Source: Virgibacillus siamensis
Lineage (GTDB): Bacteria; Bacillota; Bacilli; Bacillales; Amphibacillaceae
Direction: 5' to 3'
DNA: 64,000 nucleotides
Assembly (NCBI RefSeq): GCF_900162695.1
Contig: NZ_FUIH01000006.1
Location: 1-64,000 of the forward strand
The notes under the pieces are model-generated. The model worked only from the letters and a program-made list of their open reading frames with translations. It had not been told where the DNA came from and searched no databases. Positions 15,944 to 25,029 of the stretch are shown here, one piece after another. The stretch's first letter is position 1, and each line of letters opens with the position of its first letter. A program made the translations under genes and the position numbers.

Positions 15944-17290
15944 ATGGGAAATTATTTTGGAACAGACGGTGTCAGAGGAGTTGCCAATACTGAATTGACA
16001 CCTGAATTAGCATATAAGTTAGGTCGTTTTGGCGGTTATTCATTGACAAAAGGTGTTTCAAAGCCAAAAATCTTAATCGGACGTGACACCCGGGTTTCCG
16101 GTCATATGCTGGAAGGTGCATTGGTAGCGGGGCTGCTTTCTATTGGTGCTGAAGTGATGCGTCTTGGTGTCATTTCAACACCTGGCGTAGCTTATTTAAC
16201 GAAAGCGACCAGTGCAGAAGCTGGAATCATGATTTCTGCCTCCCACAACCCTGTTGAAGATAATGGGATTAAATTTTTTGGACCGGATGGCTTTAAACTG
16301 ACAGATGCGCAGGAAGACGAAATTGAACAGCTGATGGATGGCGAAGATGACCTGCCACGTCCAACAGGTGCAGATATTGGGGTTATCAATGATTATTTTG
16401 AAGGTGGTCAAAAGTATCTCTCATTCCTGAAAGAAACGGTTGATAATGATTTTGAAGATATGGTAATTGCCTTGGATTGCGCACACGGTGCAACATCGAG
16501 TCTTGCCACACACCTGTTTGCTGATTTGGAAGCCGATATCCACTCTATCGGGTCATCGCCGGATGGTCTGAATATTAATGACGGATATGGTTCAACACAT
16601 CCTGAGTCACTGCAGGCTTTCGTTGTTGAAAAAGGTGCTGAGGTTGGACTTGCTTTTGATGGAGATGGCGACCGTCTGATTGCTGTTGATGAAAAAGGAA
16701 ACCTTGTCGATGGTGATAAGATCATGTACATCTGCGGCAAGTTTATGAATGAAAAAGGTGTGCTTCGCCATGATACAGTCGTTTCAACGGTCATGAGCAA
16801 TATCGGATTTTACAAAGCGCTTGAAGAACACGGGATGCGAAGTGACAAGACAAAAGTCGGTGACCGCTACGTCCTGGAGGAAATGCTGAACGGCGGCTAT
16901 AACCTTGGCGGCGAACAGTCCGGGCATATAATTTTTCTTGATCATACAACAACCGGCGACGGTATGCTGACAGCAATTCAGCTTGTGAATGTTATGAAGG
17001 AAACCGGAAAGACACTTTCTGAACTGGCCAATGAGATGGAGATCTATCCGCAGGTTCTGAAAAACGTAAAAGTAACCGATAAGAAAAATGCCATGTCGAA
17101 CCCTAAGATTCAGGAAGAAATTGATGCAGTTGAAGCGGAGATGAACGGTGAAGGCCGTGTCCTTGTACGGCCATCCGGCACGGAGCCGCTTGTGCGGGTA
17201 ATGGTGGAAGCACCAACGAAAGAGGCCTGTGAAAAATACACGAATCAAGTTGCAGCGGTTATTGAAAACCTGCTAGGCATGAAAGAATAA
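15944..17290 (+). CDS. glmM: Phosphoglucosamine mutase
   Basis: 448 residues; converts glucosamine-6-phosphate to glucosamine-1-phosphate on the way to UDP-GlcNAc. The start MGNYFGTDGVRGVAN, the active-site loop ISASHNPVEDNG with phosphoserine Ser100, the metal loop FDGDGDR near residue 240, the sugar loop GGEQSGHI and the phosphate loop RPSGTEPLVRV near 405 are all intact. GGAGAG precedes the ATG. GlmM is known to bind and inhibit CdaA, consistent with its place in this operon. Confidence 0.96.
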   Translation: MGNYFGTDGVRGVANTELTPELAYKLGRFGGYSLTKGVSKPKILIGRDTRVSGHMLEGALVAGLLSIGAEVMRLGVISTPGVAYLTKATSAEAGIMISASHNPVEDNGIKFFGPDGFKLTDAQEDEIEQLMDGEDDLPRPTGADIGVINDYFEGGQKYLSFLKETVDNDFEDMVIALDCAHGATSSLATHLFADLEADIHSIGSSPDGLNINDGYGSTHPESLQAFVVEKGAEVGLAFDGDGDRLIAVDEKGNLVDGDKIMYICGKFMNEKGVLRHDTVVSTVMSNIGFYKALEEHGMRSDKTKVGDRYVLEEMLNGGYNLGGEQSGHIIFLDHTTTGDGMLTAIQLVNVMKETGKTLSELANEMEIYPQVLKNVKVTDKKNAMSNPKIQEEIDAVEAEMNGEGRVLVRPSGTEPLVRVMVEAPTKEACEKYTNQVAAVIENLLGMKE

Positions 17291-17300
17291 CGGCCTTTAA

Positions 17301-17331
17301 AATTGCTCTCGGTTTCGAGAGCGATTTTTTG
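17301..17331 (+). terminator. Terminator of cdaA-cdaR-glmM
   Basis: GCTCTC and GAGAGC form the stem, flanked by AATT and ATTTTTT. Confidence 0.85.
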
Positions 17332-17515
17332 AATAATAAGGCCGAAATCCTGAGGGTTTGTTCAGTCAATCGTGCGAAGTGCCGTTCAAACGTGCGAACC
17401 AATGCCCACCTACAAGCTGCGTTTATCAGCCGGTTAGAATCTGTGCACTTTCATTCCTGTACAGGCTTTTATGTGCATTTAACAAGGTACCCGTGTAAAA
17501 GGAGGAATTGAGGCT

Positions 17516-18208
17516 ATGTTTTCGATCTTAATTGCAGATGATGATCCGCATATCCGGGAACTGCTTCGCTTTTATTTGCAAAAGGAAGGGTATGAAGCAC
17601 TTGAGGCAATAGATGGACAGGAGGCACTGGATGTACTGGAAACAAAAAATGTACACCTGGCAATTGTTGATATTATGATGCCGAATGTCGATGGCTATGA
17701 ATTGTGTGCAGAAATCCGCAGTACATATGATATTCCGGTCATTATGCTGACCGCAAAAGGGGAACTTACAGATAAGGAAAAAGGATACACGGCCGGAACG
17801 GATGATTACGTCGTAAAACCGTTTGAACCAAAAGAAGTGCTGTTTCGGATTAAAGCACTGCTTAGACGCTTTCAAATGGCGAATGAGGCGGAAATCAGGC
17901 TCGGGAATACTGTCATCAATCGGAACAATTATGAAGTCAATTCGAATGGCAGGCTGATTATACTACCCTTAAAAGAGTTTGAATTGTTGGCACAGCTGGC
18001 AAGTTATCCAAGGCGTATCTTTACGAGGGAACAGCTTATTGAACATGTTTGGGGAAATGATTTTATTGGTATTGACCGCACTGTTGATGTTCATGTGAAG
18101 CGGCTCAGGGAGCGGTTTGCAGACAGCAAGGAAGACTTTACCATTGAAACGGTCCGCGGAAAAGGATATAAATTGGAAATACCCGGAAACAATGGGGGAA
18201 ACAGCTGA
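17516..18208 (+). CDS. hssR: Heme response regulator HssR
   Basis: A 230-residue OmpR-type regulator. The receiver domain has DDDPHIRELLRFYL, the phosphoacceptor Asp52 in IVDIMMPNVDG, T in MLTAKGE and K in YVVKPF. A C-terminal winged helix includes LPLKEFELLAQLA and the recognition region DRTVDVHVKRLRERF. AAAGGAGG precedes the ATG. The immediate neighbours (sensor kinase overlapping by 1 bp, then the HrtB-like permease and HrtA ATPase) identify it as HssR rather than a generic OmpR protein. In staphylococci it activates hrtAB when heme is excessive. Confidence 0.88.
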   Translation: MFSILIADDDPHIRELLRFYLQKEGYEALEAIDGQEALDVLETKNVHLAIVDIMMPNVDGYELCAEIRSTYDIPVIMLTAKGELTDKEKGYTAGTDDYVVKPFEPKEVLFRIKALLRRFQMANEAEIRLGNTVINRNNYEVNSNGRLIILPLKEFELLAQLASYPRRIFTREQLIEHVWGNDFIGIDRTVDVHVKRLRERFADSKEDFTIETVRGKGYKLEIPGNNGGNS

Positions 18209-19587
18209 TGCGGACATTATATGTGCGAATTATTGTCATTACTATGGTAATCATGATTGCCAGTGCGATCATTGCATTTGCTGTTACCAATCTGTATTAT
18301 CAACAGTTTCTGAAACCTAAAAATGATGAAAAGATAACCCGGATTGCACATGACATCGTCTCCATATACAGCCATAACAATGGGCAGCCGTTAGATCGTT
18401 TTCTGACAGACATAACGGACCTCGGTTATAAATTTTATTTGGTGCATAAAGATGGCCAAACAGAGACTTTTGGAGATTCATTTGATTCGACTGAATTGCC
18501 GGAATCAGTCATTCAGCAAGTGTTTGATGGTCACATCTATCACGGAATTGCCAATTATCCGTGGAAACCTTTTGTGACCGGTTTTTTTGACAATAAGCTG
18601 AAAAATACCATTGGCATACCGATTAATGCGAATGGATCCGAGTATGCGTTATTTGTAAGACCTTATACAACGCAACAGTTCGGGGAAATGCGAATGTTTC
18701 TTGCGGTGCTGCTTGTGCTTGTTCTTTTGTTTAGTTTCTTGCTTATTTTAATCAGCACAAGGTTTATTGTTAAACCGGTGGAACGGTTGACAGATGCCAC
18801 AAGGAAAATCGCAGCAGGGAACTACCATGTGAAATTGAATGTAAATCGTCGCGATGAAATTGGCAGGCTGGCCAGCGATTTTACGAAAATGAGTGATAAC
18901 CTGCAGCAGACGGAAGAAAAAAGGCAGGAATTTGTATCAAATGTTTCCCATGAAATTCAGTCGCCCCTTTCGTCCATTCAAGGTTTTTCCCAGTTGTTAA
19001 GAGAAGAGGAGATGACGGAGGAAGAGCGTAAACATTATTTAACAATCATTGAAAATGAAAGCAGACGATTGTCGCAGCTTGGTAAGCAGCTGTTGACCCT
19101 ATCGTTTCTGGACAATGAAATGGATGAACGGGAAACGACATCCATCCAGCTGGGGGAACAATTGAAAGAAGTGGTATCCGCTGCCCAATGGCTTTGGGTT
19201 GAAAGAGGAATCACCGTTGAATTGGAAGACGCCCCATATTGGATACATGGCAATTCAAAATTGCTGCATCAGGTGTGGATGAATTTACTGACCAATGCAA
19301 TCCGATATACAGCATCCGGTGGAACAGTAAGGATATACGCTGAAGAGCGCCAGGAGGCAATTGATGTAATGGTGGATGACAATGGGATTGGCATTGCTAA
19401 AAAAGACATCCCCCATCTTTTTGATCGTTTTTATAAGGTTGATAAAGCGAGAACAAGGACCGAAAATAGTACAGGACTTGGCCTATCCATTGTGAAAAAA
19501 ATAATCGAACTGCATAACGGCACTATTATGGTTGAAAGTGAACCTGACCATGGTACCACTTTTGTTGTAACACTTCCGAAAGCGTAA
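18208..19587 (+). CDS. hssS: Heme sensor histidine kinase HssS
   Basis: 459 residues. Transmembrane helices at about 8-30 and 165-187 bracket an extracytoplasmic sensor of about 130 residues. Then come a HAMP domain (FIVKPVERLTDATRKIAAGN), HisKA with the phosphorylated His248 in NVSHEIQSPLSSIQGF, and HATPase_c with the N box LLTNAIRYT, the G1 box DDNGIGI and the G2 box TGLGLSI. The start overlaps the hssR stop by one base (TGATG). The assignment to HssS rests on the adjacent hrtBA genes. Confidence 0.86.
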   Translation: MRTLYVRIIVITMVIMIASAIIAFAVTNLYYQQFLKPKNDEKITRIAHDIVSIYSHNNGQPLDRFLTDITDLGYKFYLVHKDGQTETFGDSFDSTELPESVIQQVFDGHIYHGIANYPWKPFVTGFFDNKLKNTIGIPINANGSEYALFVRPYTTQQFGEMRMFLAVLLVLVLLFSFLLILISTRFIVKPVERLTDATRKIAAGNYHVKLNVNRRDEIGRLASDFTKMSDNLQQTEEKRQEFVSNVSHEIQSPLSSIQGFSQLLREEEMTEEERKHYLTIIENESRRLSQLGKQLLTLSFLDNEMDERETTSIQLGEQLKEVVSAAQWLWVERGITVELEDAPYWIHGNSKLLHQVWMNLLTNAIRYTASGGTVRIYAEERQEAIDVMVDDNGIGIAKKDIPHLFDRFYKVDKARTRTENSTGLGLSIVKKIIELHNGTIMVESEPDHGTTFVVTLPKA

Positions 19588-19593
19588 TGAATC

Positions 19594-19613
19594 GTTCATT
19601 CTCTGTTCATATT
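19594..19613 (+). promoter_or_regulatory. HssR-type direct repeat at the hrtBA promoter
   Basis: GTTCATTCT (19594-19602) and GTTCATATT (19605-19613) repeat with an 11-bp period. The staphylococcal HssR site upstream of hrtAB is a direct repeat of GTTCATATT with the same spacing. A TATACT -10 hexamer lies at 19621-19626 with no good -35, as expected for an activator-dependent promoter. The site lies just after hssS, so hrtBA can be induced apart from hssRS. Confidence 0.75.
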
Positions 19614-19660
19614 CAACATCTATACTAAAGATGTTGTTATGAAAGGAGTGGACGATTTTT

Positions 19661-20713
19661 ATGTTTTTAGCAATACGGGAATTAATGCATGCTAAATTTC
19701 GTTATATACTGATTGGGGTGATAATGATTTTGGTTGCTGGGCTGATTTTTATTATATCCGGTCTTGCCAAAGGACTTTCATATGATAATGCCTCTGCAAT
19801 TATTACGATGGATACGGATTATCTGGTTATCGAAGAAGGCGTAGAGAACCAGCTGACACAATCATCACTTTCAAAATCAATTACAGATGACATTTCATCG
19901 GCTGAAGGTGTCCAAAAGACAGAATCACTGGCCATAAAAATGGGAGCCATAACAGAAAAAGGCAGCGATAAAACCACTGATGCAACTTTGTTTATGACCA
20001 ATCTGGATGGCGGTATTGTTCCAACTGTAACAGAGGGACAAATGCCGAGTGATTCGAATGAAGTGCTGGCAGATGATCAGCTGAAAAATGAAGGGATTTC
20101 CATTGGAGATCAAATCACCTTTAATGGAATGAAACATGAATATACTGTTTCCGGGTTTGTGTCAAATCAGCGGTACAGTCACACATCGGTTATTTACATG
20201 GAAAATAAGTCGGATCATATTAATGCAGTCGCGATACAAGGAAACGCAAATGCGGATCAGCAATTGGAACAGAAATATGATGTTCTGACAAAGGATGAAG
20301 TATTAGCAGGCTTGCCAAGTTATTCGCAGGAGCAGGCGTCCTTGAACATGATGATCATCTTCCTGTATGTTATTGCAGCATTTGTTCTGGCAGTGTTTTT
20401 CTATGTGATTACATTGCAGAAAAAGGCCCAGTTTGGTGTATTGAAAGCATTGGGGGCAAAAACGTCTTATTTAATGCGAAGTCTGCTGGGGCAGGTGGTC
20501 ATTCTTTCTGTTGTGTGTATCGGGGCAGCAGCTGCTATGACGGTTGGTGTTGGAGCATTATTGCCTGAAGACATGCCATTTGTACTGAGTTCAGACCGAA
20601 TCCTGCAGTCGGCTGTTTTGCTGCTGGCGGTTTCTGTAATAGGTTCACTGATTTCACTGTCACAGGTGGTTAAAATAGATCCAAAAGAAGCGATTGAGGG
20701 GGGAGCACAATGA
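19661..20713 (+). CDS. hrtB: Heme efflux ABC transporter permease HrtB
   Basis: 350-residue FtsX/MacB-type permease: one N-terminal helix (about 14-35), an extracytoplasmic domain of about 190 residues, and three helices in the C-terminal third. The segment YSQEQASLNMMIIFLYVIA closely matches staphylococcal HrtB, as does the end VVKIDPKEAIEGGAQ. HrtB with HrtA removes excess heme from the membrane. GAAAGGAG precedes the ATG; the stop overlaps the hrtA start by 4 bp. Confidence 0.87.
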   Translation: MFLAIRELMHAKFRYILIGVIMILVAGLIFIISGLAKGLSYDNASAIITMDTDYLVIEEGVENQLTQSSLSKSITDDISSAEGVQKTESLAIKMGAITEKGSDKTTDATLFMTNLDGGIVPTVTEGQMPSDSNEVLADDQLKNEGISIGDQITFNGMKHEYTVSGFVSNQRYSHTSVIYMENKSDHINAVAIQGNANADQQLEQKYDVLTKDEVLAGLPSYSQEQASLNMMIIFLYVIAAFVLAVFFYVITLQKKAQFGVLKALGAKTSYLMRSLLGQVVILSVVCIGAAAAMTVGVGALLPEDMPFVLSSDRILQSAVLLLAVSVIGSLISLSQVVKIDPKEAIEGGAQ

Positions 20714-21390
20714 CATTGAAGATGACAAATGTTTCAAAGGTATATCGTGATGGCCCAAATGAATTCAGTGCATTGGATAGTGTCTCACTTGAAGTAAAAG
20801 AAGGGGAATTTGTCGCAGTCATCGGCCCGTCCGGATCAGGGAAAAGCACGTTTTTATCTACAGCAGGCGCGCTGTTAACGCCAACAAGCGGCACTGTTCT
20901 GATTGACGGGGAAACAATCGAAAATCTGTCAGCAAAAAAGAAAACAAGGATCCGGCTTGAGAAAATTGGATTCGTATTTCAGTCGGCAAACCTGATTCCG
21001 TATTTAAATGTTACCGATCAACTCCGGGTCGTTAATATACTCGCTAAAAATAAAAAGCGTTACGAGAAAGAAGAAGATTTACTGGCCCACTTCGGATTGG
21101 GGCATCGTGTGCGGAACTTTCCGAATGAATTATCCGGCGGGGAGCGGCAGCGTGTCGCGATTGCCCGATCGTTGATCAATGATCCGAAACTGATATTAGC
21201 GGACGAACCAACTGCAAGTCTTGATTCGCAGCGTGGCCGGGAAGTAGTGGAAATGCTCGCGGAAGAAGTTCATGAGCGTGGTAAAGCCGGAATCATGGTT
21301 ACACACGATGAACGTGTACTTGATTTATGTGACCGCGTATTATTAATCAAAGACGGAAAACTGCTTGAGCAGGAGCACAGCCTGGTGTAG
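20710..21390 (+). CDS. hrtA: Heme efflux ABC transporter ATPase HrtA
   Basis: 226 residues of the LolD/MacB ATPase group: Walker A GPSGSGKST near residues 39-47, Q-loop FVFQSANLIPYL, signature LSGGERQRVAIARS near 140-153, Walker B LILADEPTASLDS and the switch His in VTHDERV. It powers HrtB. The ATGA overlap with hrtB indicates coupled translation. A terminator follows. Confidence 0.9.
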   Translation: MTLKMTNVSKVYRDGPNEFSALDSVSLEVKEGEFVAVIGPSGSGKSTFLSTAGALLTPTSGTVLIDGETIENLSAKKKTRIRLEKIGFVFQSANLIPYLNVTDQLRVVNILAKNKKRYEKEEDLLAHFGLGHRVRNFPNELSGGERQRVAIARSLINDPKLILADEPTASLDSQRGREVVEMLAEEVHERGKAGIMVTHDERVLDLCDRVLLIKDGKLLEQEHSLV

Positions 21391-21420
21391 ATGCTGGGGC
21401 ACACTTAGAATATAGGAAGG

Positions 21421-21456
21421 AAAGCTCGCTTCTGAAATAAGAAGTGGGCTTTTTTT
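21421..21456 (+). terminator. Terminator of hrtBA
   Basis: AAAGCTCGCTTCT pairs with AGAAGTGGGCTTT (G-U pairs), followed by TTTT. Confidence 0.85.
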
Positions 21457-21493
21457 GCAAGCAGTGATAAAAAACTTACCGGGTTAGGCATGG

Positions 21494-22075
21494 TCATTGA
21501 AGGTTTTGATGCCGGCATTTCGCCAAAAACTCCCAGTCCTCCGTAAATTTTGCCCATAGGTTGGGACGTCTTCTGACGGCAAGCGGATGATAGGCCACTG
21601 TTGTTGGATATCCCCGCACATGGTGTAATTGCTGACGCAACGTTTTTACTTCAGCATCAGTGTCCTGGAAAAAAGAATGTACGGCAACATTTCCCAAACA
21701 AAGAACATGACCAGGTTGTGTTATACCAAATTGTTCATCCAAATGACGCATGCAAATTTTACGCACGTTTTCTTTATCATATGCACGTGTCGGCTTTCGT
21801 TTTAAAATATAAGTCACATAAATGTCCTCACTTCCAAGCCCTACATGGTGTGCAGCCTGCTGCAATGCCTGCCTTGTTCCGCACACAAATGGATTCCCTT
21901 CCTTGTCTTCACGCAGTCCGGGATTATCGAGAATAACCATAATCCGGGCATCAGGATTTCCCTCCCCCCAAACCATTCGCGAACCATGCTCATATAGTCC
22001 GCATTCCTGACAATCAATTTGTTTACATGGGGTTGGAATTTCCGGCCATCTGACCGGACAGAAATCATTTGTCAT
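21494..22075 (-). CDS. Uracil-DNA glycosylase-superfamily protein (family 4-like)
   Basis: 193 residues. N-terminal cysteines C17, C22 and C25 (PCKQIDCQECGLYEHGS) fit the 4Fe-4S-associated pattern of family 4 uracil glycosylases. The nucleotide-binding block is MVILDNPGLREDKEGNPFVCGT, and the second motif is AYHPLAVRRRPNL near residue 157. In canonical family 4 enzymes the first motif reads GEAPG; here LDNPG replaces it, so activity on uracil is not assured. GGAGGT precedes the ATG. The gene is single and divergent from glmS. Confidence 0.75.
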   Translation of the reverse strand: MTNDFCPVRWPEIPTPCKQIDCQECGLYEHGSRMVWGEGNPDARIMVILDNPGLREDKEGNPFVCGTRQALQQAAHHVGLGSEDIYVTYILKRKPTRAYDKENVRKICMRHLDEQFGITQPGHVLCLGNVAVHSFFQDTDAEVKTLRQQLHHVRGYPTTVAYHPLAVRRRPNLWAKFTEDWEFLAKCRHQNLQ

Positions 22076-22204
22076 GGTAATACCTCCGATAAAATGAGTG
22101 TACTGTTATTATCTGCAATTGATCCTAAAACTTTCAGTATTTTTCATAAGCACGACCTGCCAGAAGGCTTCATACACATAATAGTGACCCTTCCTAAAAA
22201 AAGA

Positions 22205-22233
22205 TTGACCTTAATAACTTTGTCGGTTAAAAT
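22205..22233 (+). promoter_or_regulatory. SigA promoter of glmS
   Basis: TTGACC (22205-22210), 17 bp, TAAAAT (22228-22233). Transcription would start near 22240, about 65 nt before the ribozyme. An inverted repeat GTACGC/GCGTAC (22239-22262) lies at the transcript 5' end. Confidence 0.65.
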
Positions 22234-22304
22234 GTGGTGTACGCTTTTTTGCATGAGCGTACAATTATTCAAACAGAGAAAGGTGGGACTTTTCGTTACA
22301 GAAC

Positions 22305-22488
22305 AAAAGCGCCTGAACTATTCCTGACCGGAAAAATGGAATAGTTGACGAGGAGGAGGACATTCGAGTTATTCGGCGGGTACCTCCCGATTGCACATCC
22401 CAATCGAAATGCTTACATTTCTAAAACAGCGAGGCGACTTGTTGTACAACGGAATGGAGCAGGATCAAACACAGATAATACAATCACG
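22305..22488 (+). ncRNA. glmS ribozyme (GlcN6P-activated self-cleaving riboswitch)
   Basis: The conserved core is present: AAGCGCCTGAACT at the cleavage site, GACGAGGAGGAGGACATTCGA, TTATTCGGCGGGTACCTCCCG with the following TTGCACATCCCAAT pairing region, and the downstream CTAAAACAGCGAGGCGACTTG. Cleavage is predicted between A22308 and G22309. Glucosamine-6-phosphate is the cofactor; cleaved mRNA is degraded, giving feedback on the enzyme encoded immediately downstream. The 3' limit is approximate. Confidence 0.95.
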
Positions 22489-22490
22489 GG

Positions 22491-22547
22491 AAAGGGGCAG
22501 CAATACGCCCCATACAAACAGAATGGAAGGTCGATTGTTGCCCCTTT
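22491..22547 (+). repeat. 14-bp-stem hairpin between ribozyme and glmS start
   Basis: AAAGGGGCAGCAAT (22491-22504) pairs with ATTGTTGCCCCTTT (22534-22547). There is no T-run, so it is not a terminator. It ends four bases before the AAGGAGG ribosome binding site (22551-22557) and would stay with the cleaved 3' fragment. Its role is unknown. Confidence 0.6.
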
Positions 22548-22566
22548 GACAAGGAGGAACAACGAT

Positions 22567-24369
22567 ATGTGTGGAATTGTAGGATATATCGGACAAAATG
22601 ATACTAGAGAAATACTTTTGAATGGACTTGAAAAATTGGAATACCGCGGTTATGACTCTGCCGGAATTGCAATGCTAAATGACAACGGAATGAATTTATT
22701 TAAAGTAAATGGCCGAATTGCAGCGTTGCGGGATAAAGTGGATCAGAATGTCTCGTCCACAATGGGGATCGGGCATACACGTTGGGCGACCCACGGAGCA
22801 CCCAGTGCTGAAAATGCGCACCCGCACCAAAGCACATCAGGCAGGTTTACGCTTGTCCATAATGGTGTTATTGAAAACTATCAGGATTTGAAGAAAGAAT
22901 TTTTGGGAGAAACCGTTTTTGCCAGCGAAACCGATACAGAAGTCATTGTACAGCTGGTGGAAAAAAATTATGAGAAATACCAGGATACAGCTGAAGCATT
23001 CCGTAAAACGGTCAGCCTTTTAAAAGGATCTTATGCGATTGGTCTTATCGACAGTGAATACTGTGAAACCATTTATGTTGCAAAGAATAAAAGTCCGCTG
23101 CTGATTGGCCTTGGCAAAGGATTTAATGTTATTGCAAGTGATGCAATGGCAACATTAAGGGAAACAGATCAGTACTTGGAGATTTTTGACCAGGAGGTTG
23201 TTCTGGTAAATCGTAATTTTGTTGAGGTTCAGAAGCTTGATGGTGTAGTCGTTGAACGTAAGCCATTTACTGCACAAATCGATGTAAGTGATACAGAAAA
23301 AGGTACGTATCCACACTTTATGCTGAAGGAAATAGATGAGCAGCCGTTTGTAATGCGTAGAATCATTCAGGAATATCAGGATGAGTACAATAATCTTAAG
23401 CTTGATGAACATGTACGCAAAGCGATGAAGGCGTGTGACCGCATCTATATCATTGCTGCAGGTACCAGCTACCATGCAGGATTAGTCGGAAAACAGTTCA
23501 TTGAAAAAATGGCTGAAATTCCGGTTGAAGTCCATGTCGCAAGCGAATTTTCATATAATATGCCGCTGCTGTCTGAGAAACCATTGTTTATTTTCATTTC
23601 ACAAAGTGGAGAAACCGCAGACAGCCGTGCCGTCTTAGTAAAAATAAAGGAATTGGGACATCCGGCACTGACGATTACCAATGTGCCGGGTTCCACCCTT
23701 TCTCGTGAAGCAAATTACACCTTAAACTTGTATGCAGGGCCGGAAATCGCCGTTGCATCAACAAAGGCATATACAGCGCAAATTGCTGTTTTAGCAATTT
23801 TGGCAGTGGATTCAGCAAGAGCGAAAGGAATCGAACTTGATTTTGATCCATTGCAGGAACTTGCAATTGTTGCAAATGCTATGGAAGTACTAACCGATCA
23901 GAAAGAAACAATTGAGGAGCTGGCACGTAATTACTTGTCTGTTTCCCGCAATGCATTCTTTATCGGCAGAAGTGCAGATTACTTTGTTTGCCTGGAAGGT
24001 GCTTTGAAACTGAAGGAAATCTCTTATATTCAAGCTGAAGGTTTTGCCGGCGGTGAATTAAAACACGGTACCATTGCATTAATTGAGGACGGTACACCGG
24101 TTATTGCGCTGGCAACCCAGTCAAATGTGAATTATGGAATCCGCAGCAATGTGCAGGAAGTGGAAGCACGCGGCGCGAATGCGATGGTCATCAGCATGCG
24201 CGGCATCGAACTGGATACTGATGCATTCGTCGTGCCACACGTACATGATCTGCTGACGCCGCTTGTAAGTGTTGTACCAATGCAGCTGCTTGCATATTAT
24301 GCAGCCTTACACCGTGACTGCGACGTTGATAAGCCAAGAAATCTGGCAAAAAGTGTTACCGTTGAATAA
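22567..24369 (+). CDS. glmS: Glutamine-fructose-6-phosphate aminotransferase (isomerizing)
   Basis: 600 residues, normal for the family; makes glucosamine-6-phosphate from fructose-6-phosphate and glutamine. Cys2 in MCGIVGYIG is the glutaminase nucleophile after removal of Met1. IGHTRWATHGAPS, ASETDTEVI and the two SIS domains (AAGTSYHAGL and FISQSGETADS; GRSADYFVCLEGALKLKE) follow, with the C-terminal DKPRNLAKSVTVE tail that closes the sugar site. ATG at 22567 follows AAGGAGG; a longer upstream frame runs through the ribozyme and is not coding. Confidence 0.97.
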   Translation: MCGIVGYIGQNDTREILLNGLEKLEYRGYDSAGIAMLNDNGMNLFKVNGRIAALRDKVDQNVSSTMGIGHTRWATHGAPSAENAHPHQSTSGRFTLVHNGVIENYQDLKKEFLGETVFASETDTEVIVQLVEKNYEKYQDTAEAFRKTVSLLKGSYAIGLIDSEYCETIYVAKNKSPLLIGLGKGFNVIASDAMATLRETDQYLEIFDQEVVLVNRNFVEVQKLDGVVVERKPFTAQIDVSDTEKGTYPHFMLKEIDEQPFVMRRIIQEYQDEYNNLKLDEHVRKAMKACDRIYIIAAGTSYHAGLVGKQFIEKMAEIPVEVHVASEFSYNMPLLSEKPLFIFISQSGETADSRAVLVKIKELGHPALTITNVPGSTLSREANYTLNLYAGPEIAVASTKAYTAQIAVLAILAVDSARAKGIELDFDPLQELAIVANAMEVLTDQKETIEELARNYLSVSRNAFFIGRSADYFVCLEGALKLKEISYIQAEGFAGGELKHGTIALIEDGTPVIALATQSNVNYGIRSNVQEVEARGANAMVISMRGIELDTDAFVVPHVHDLLTPLVSVVPMQLLAYYAALHRDCDVDKPRNLAKSVTVE

Positions 24370-24454
24370 AGAGGTTATTTCTGCGGATTTTAATGTGGAT
24401 TTTAAATAAAGCTCTAACCGTTTTGAAAAAGTTCGATCGTTTATAAAAAAGTTT

Positions 24455-24491
24455 TACCCCTTTGGATGTAATTTGTCCAAAGGGGTTTCTT
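24455..24491 (+). terminator. Terminator of glmS
   Basis: ACCCCTTTGGA pairs with GTCCAAAGGGGT, followed by TTCTT. Confidence 0.85.
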
Positions 24492-24570
24492 ATGTTAAGT
24501 GTAATATAGAATATACCGCAATAGGGACAATTTGTTGAGGAACTAAGCTTCTTTAAAAGGAGGAAAAAGG

Positions 24571-25029
24571 ATGACTGTCAGATTGGAAAAAATGAACACA
24601 GTTGAATTCCAGCAATATTTAAGTTATGCAATTAAAAATTTTGCAGAAGAACAAATTAAGGCTGGTAATTGGAAGCAACAAGGGGCAATTAATAAAGCAA
24701 CAGAGGAATATAATAAGTTATTACCTGATGGAGAAAAAACTGAAAACAACCATTTATTTATAATTCGTGACGGGGAACAAGAGGTTGGTATGATTTGGCT
24801 TGCACACAAAACAAGTGAAAAAGGGTTTATTTATGATCTTAACATTTGGGAAGGCAACCAAAGTAAAGGTTATGGAACACTTGCGATGAAGGAAGTTGAA
24901 TTTATAGCAGAAAATTTAGGATTAAAAAAGATAGGGCTTCACGTATTTGGCCACAATAAAGTGGCAAAAGGGCTATATGAGAAATTAGGGTATATGGAAA
25001 CAAATATAAAAATGGAAAAAACATTATAA
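24571..25029 (+). CDS. GNAT family N-acetyltransferase
   Basis: 152 residues. The acetyl-CoA binding region reads LNIWEGNQSKGYGTLAMKEVEF (Q/R-x-x-G-x-G/A motif near residues 92-98), followed by IGLHVFGHNKVAKGLYEKLGYMET, the usual beta-strand and helix near the C-terminus. The substrate cannot be inferred. AAAGGAGG precedes the ATG. The gene stands alone. Confidence 0.85.
   Translation: MTVRLEKMNTVEFQQYLSYAIKNFAEEQIKAGNWKQQGAINKATEEYNKLLPDGEKTENNHLFIIRDGEQEVGMIWLAHKTSEKGFIYDLNIWEGNQSKGYGTLAMKEVEFIAENLGLKKIGLHVFGHNKVAKGLYEKLGYMETNIKMEKTL

Noticed and set aside
22345..22566. Extended N-terminus for GlmS
   Set aside because: The frame is open through the ribozyme, but family members start at Met-Cys and a good ribosome binding site precedes 22567.
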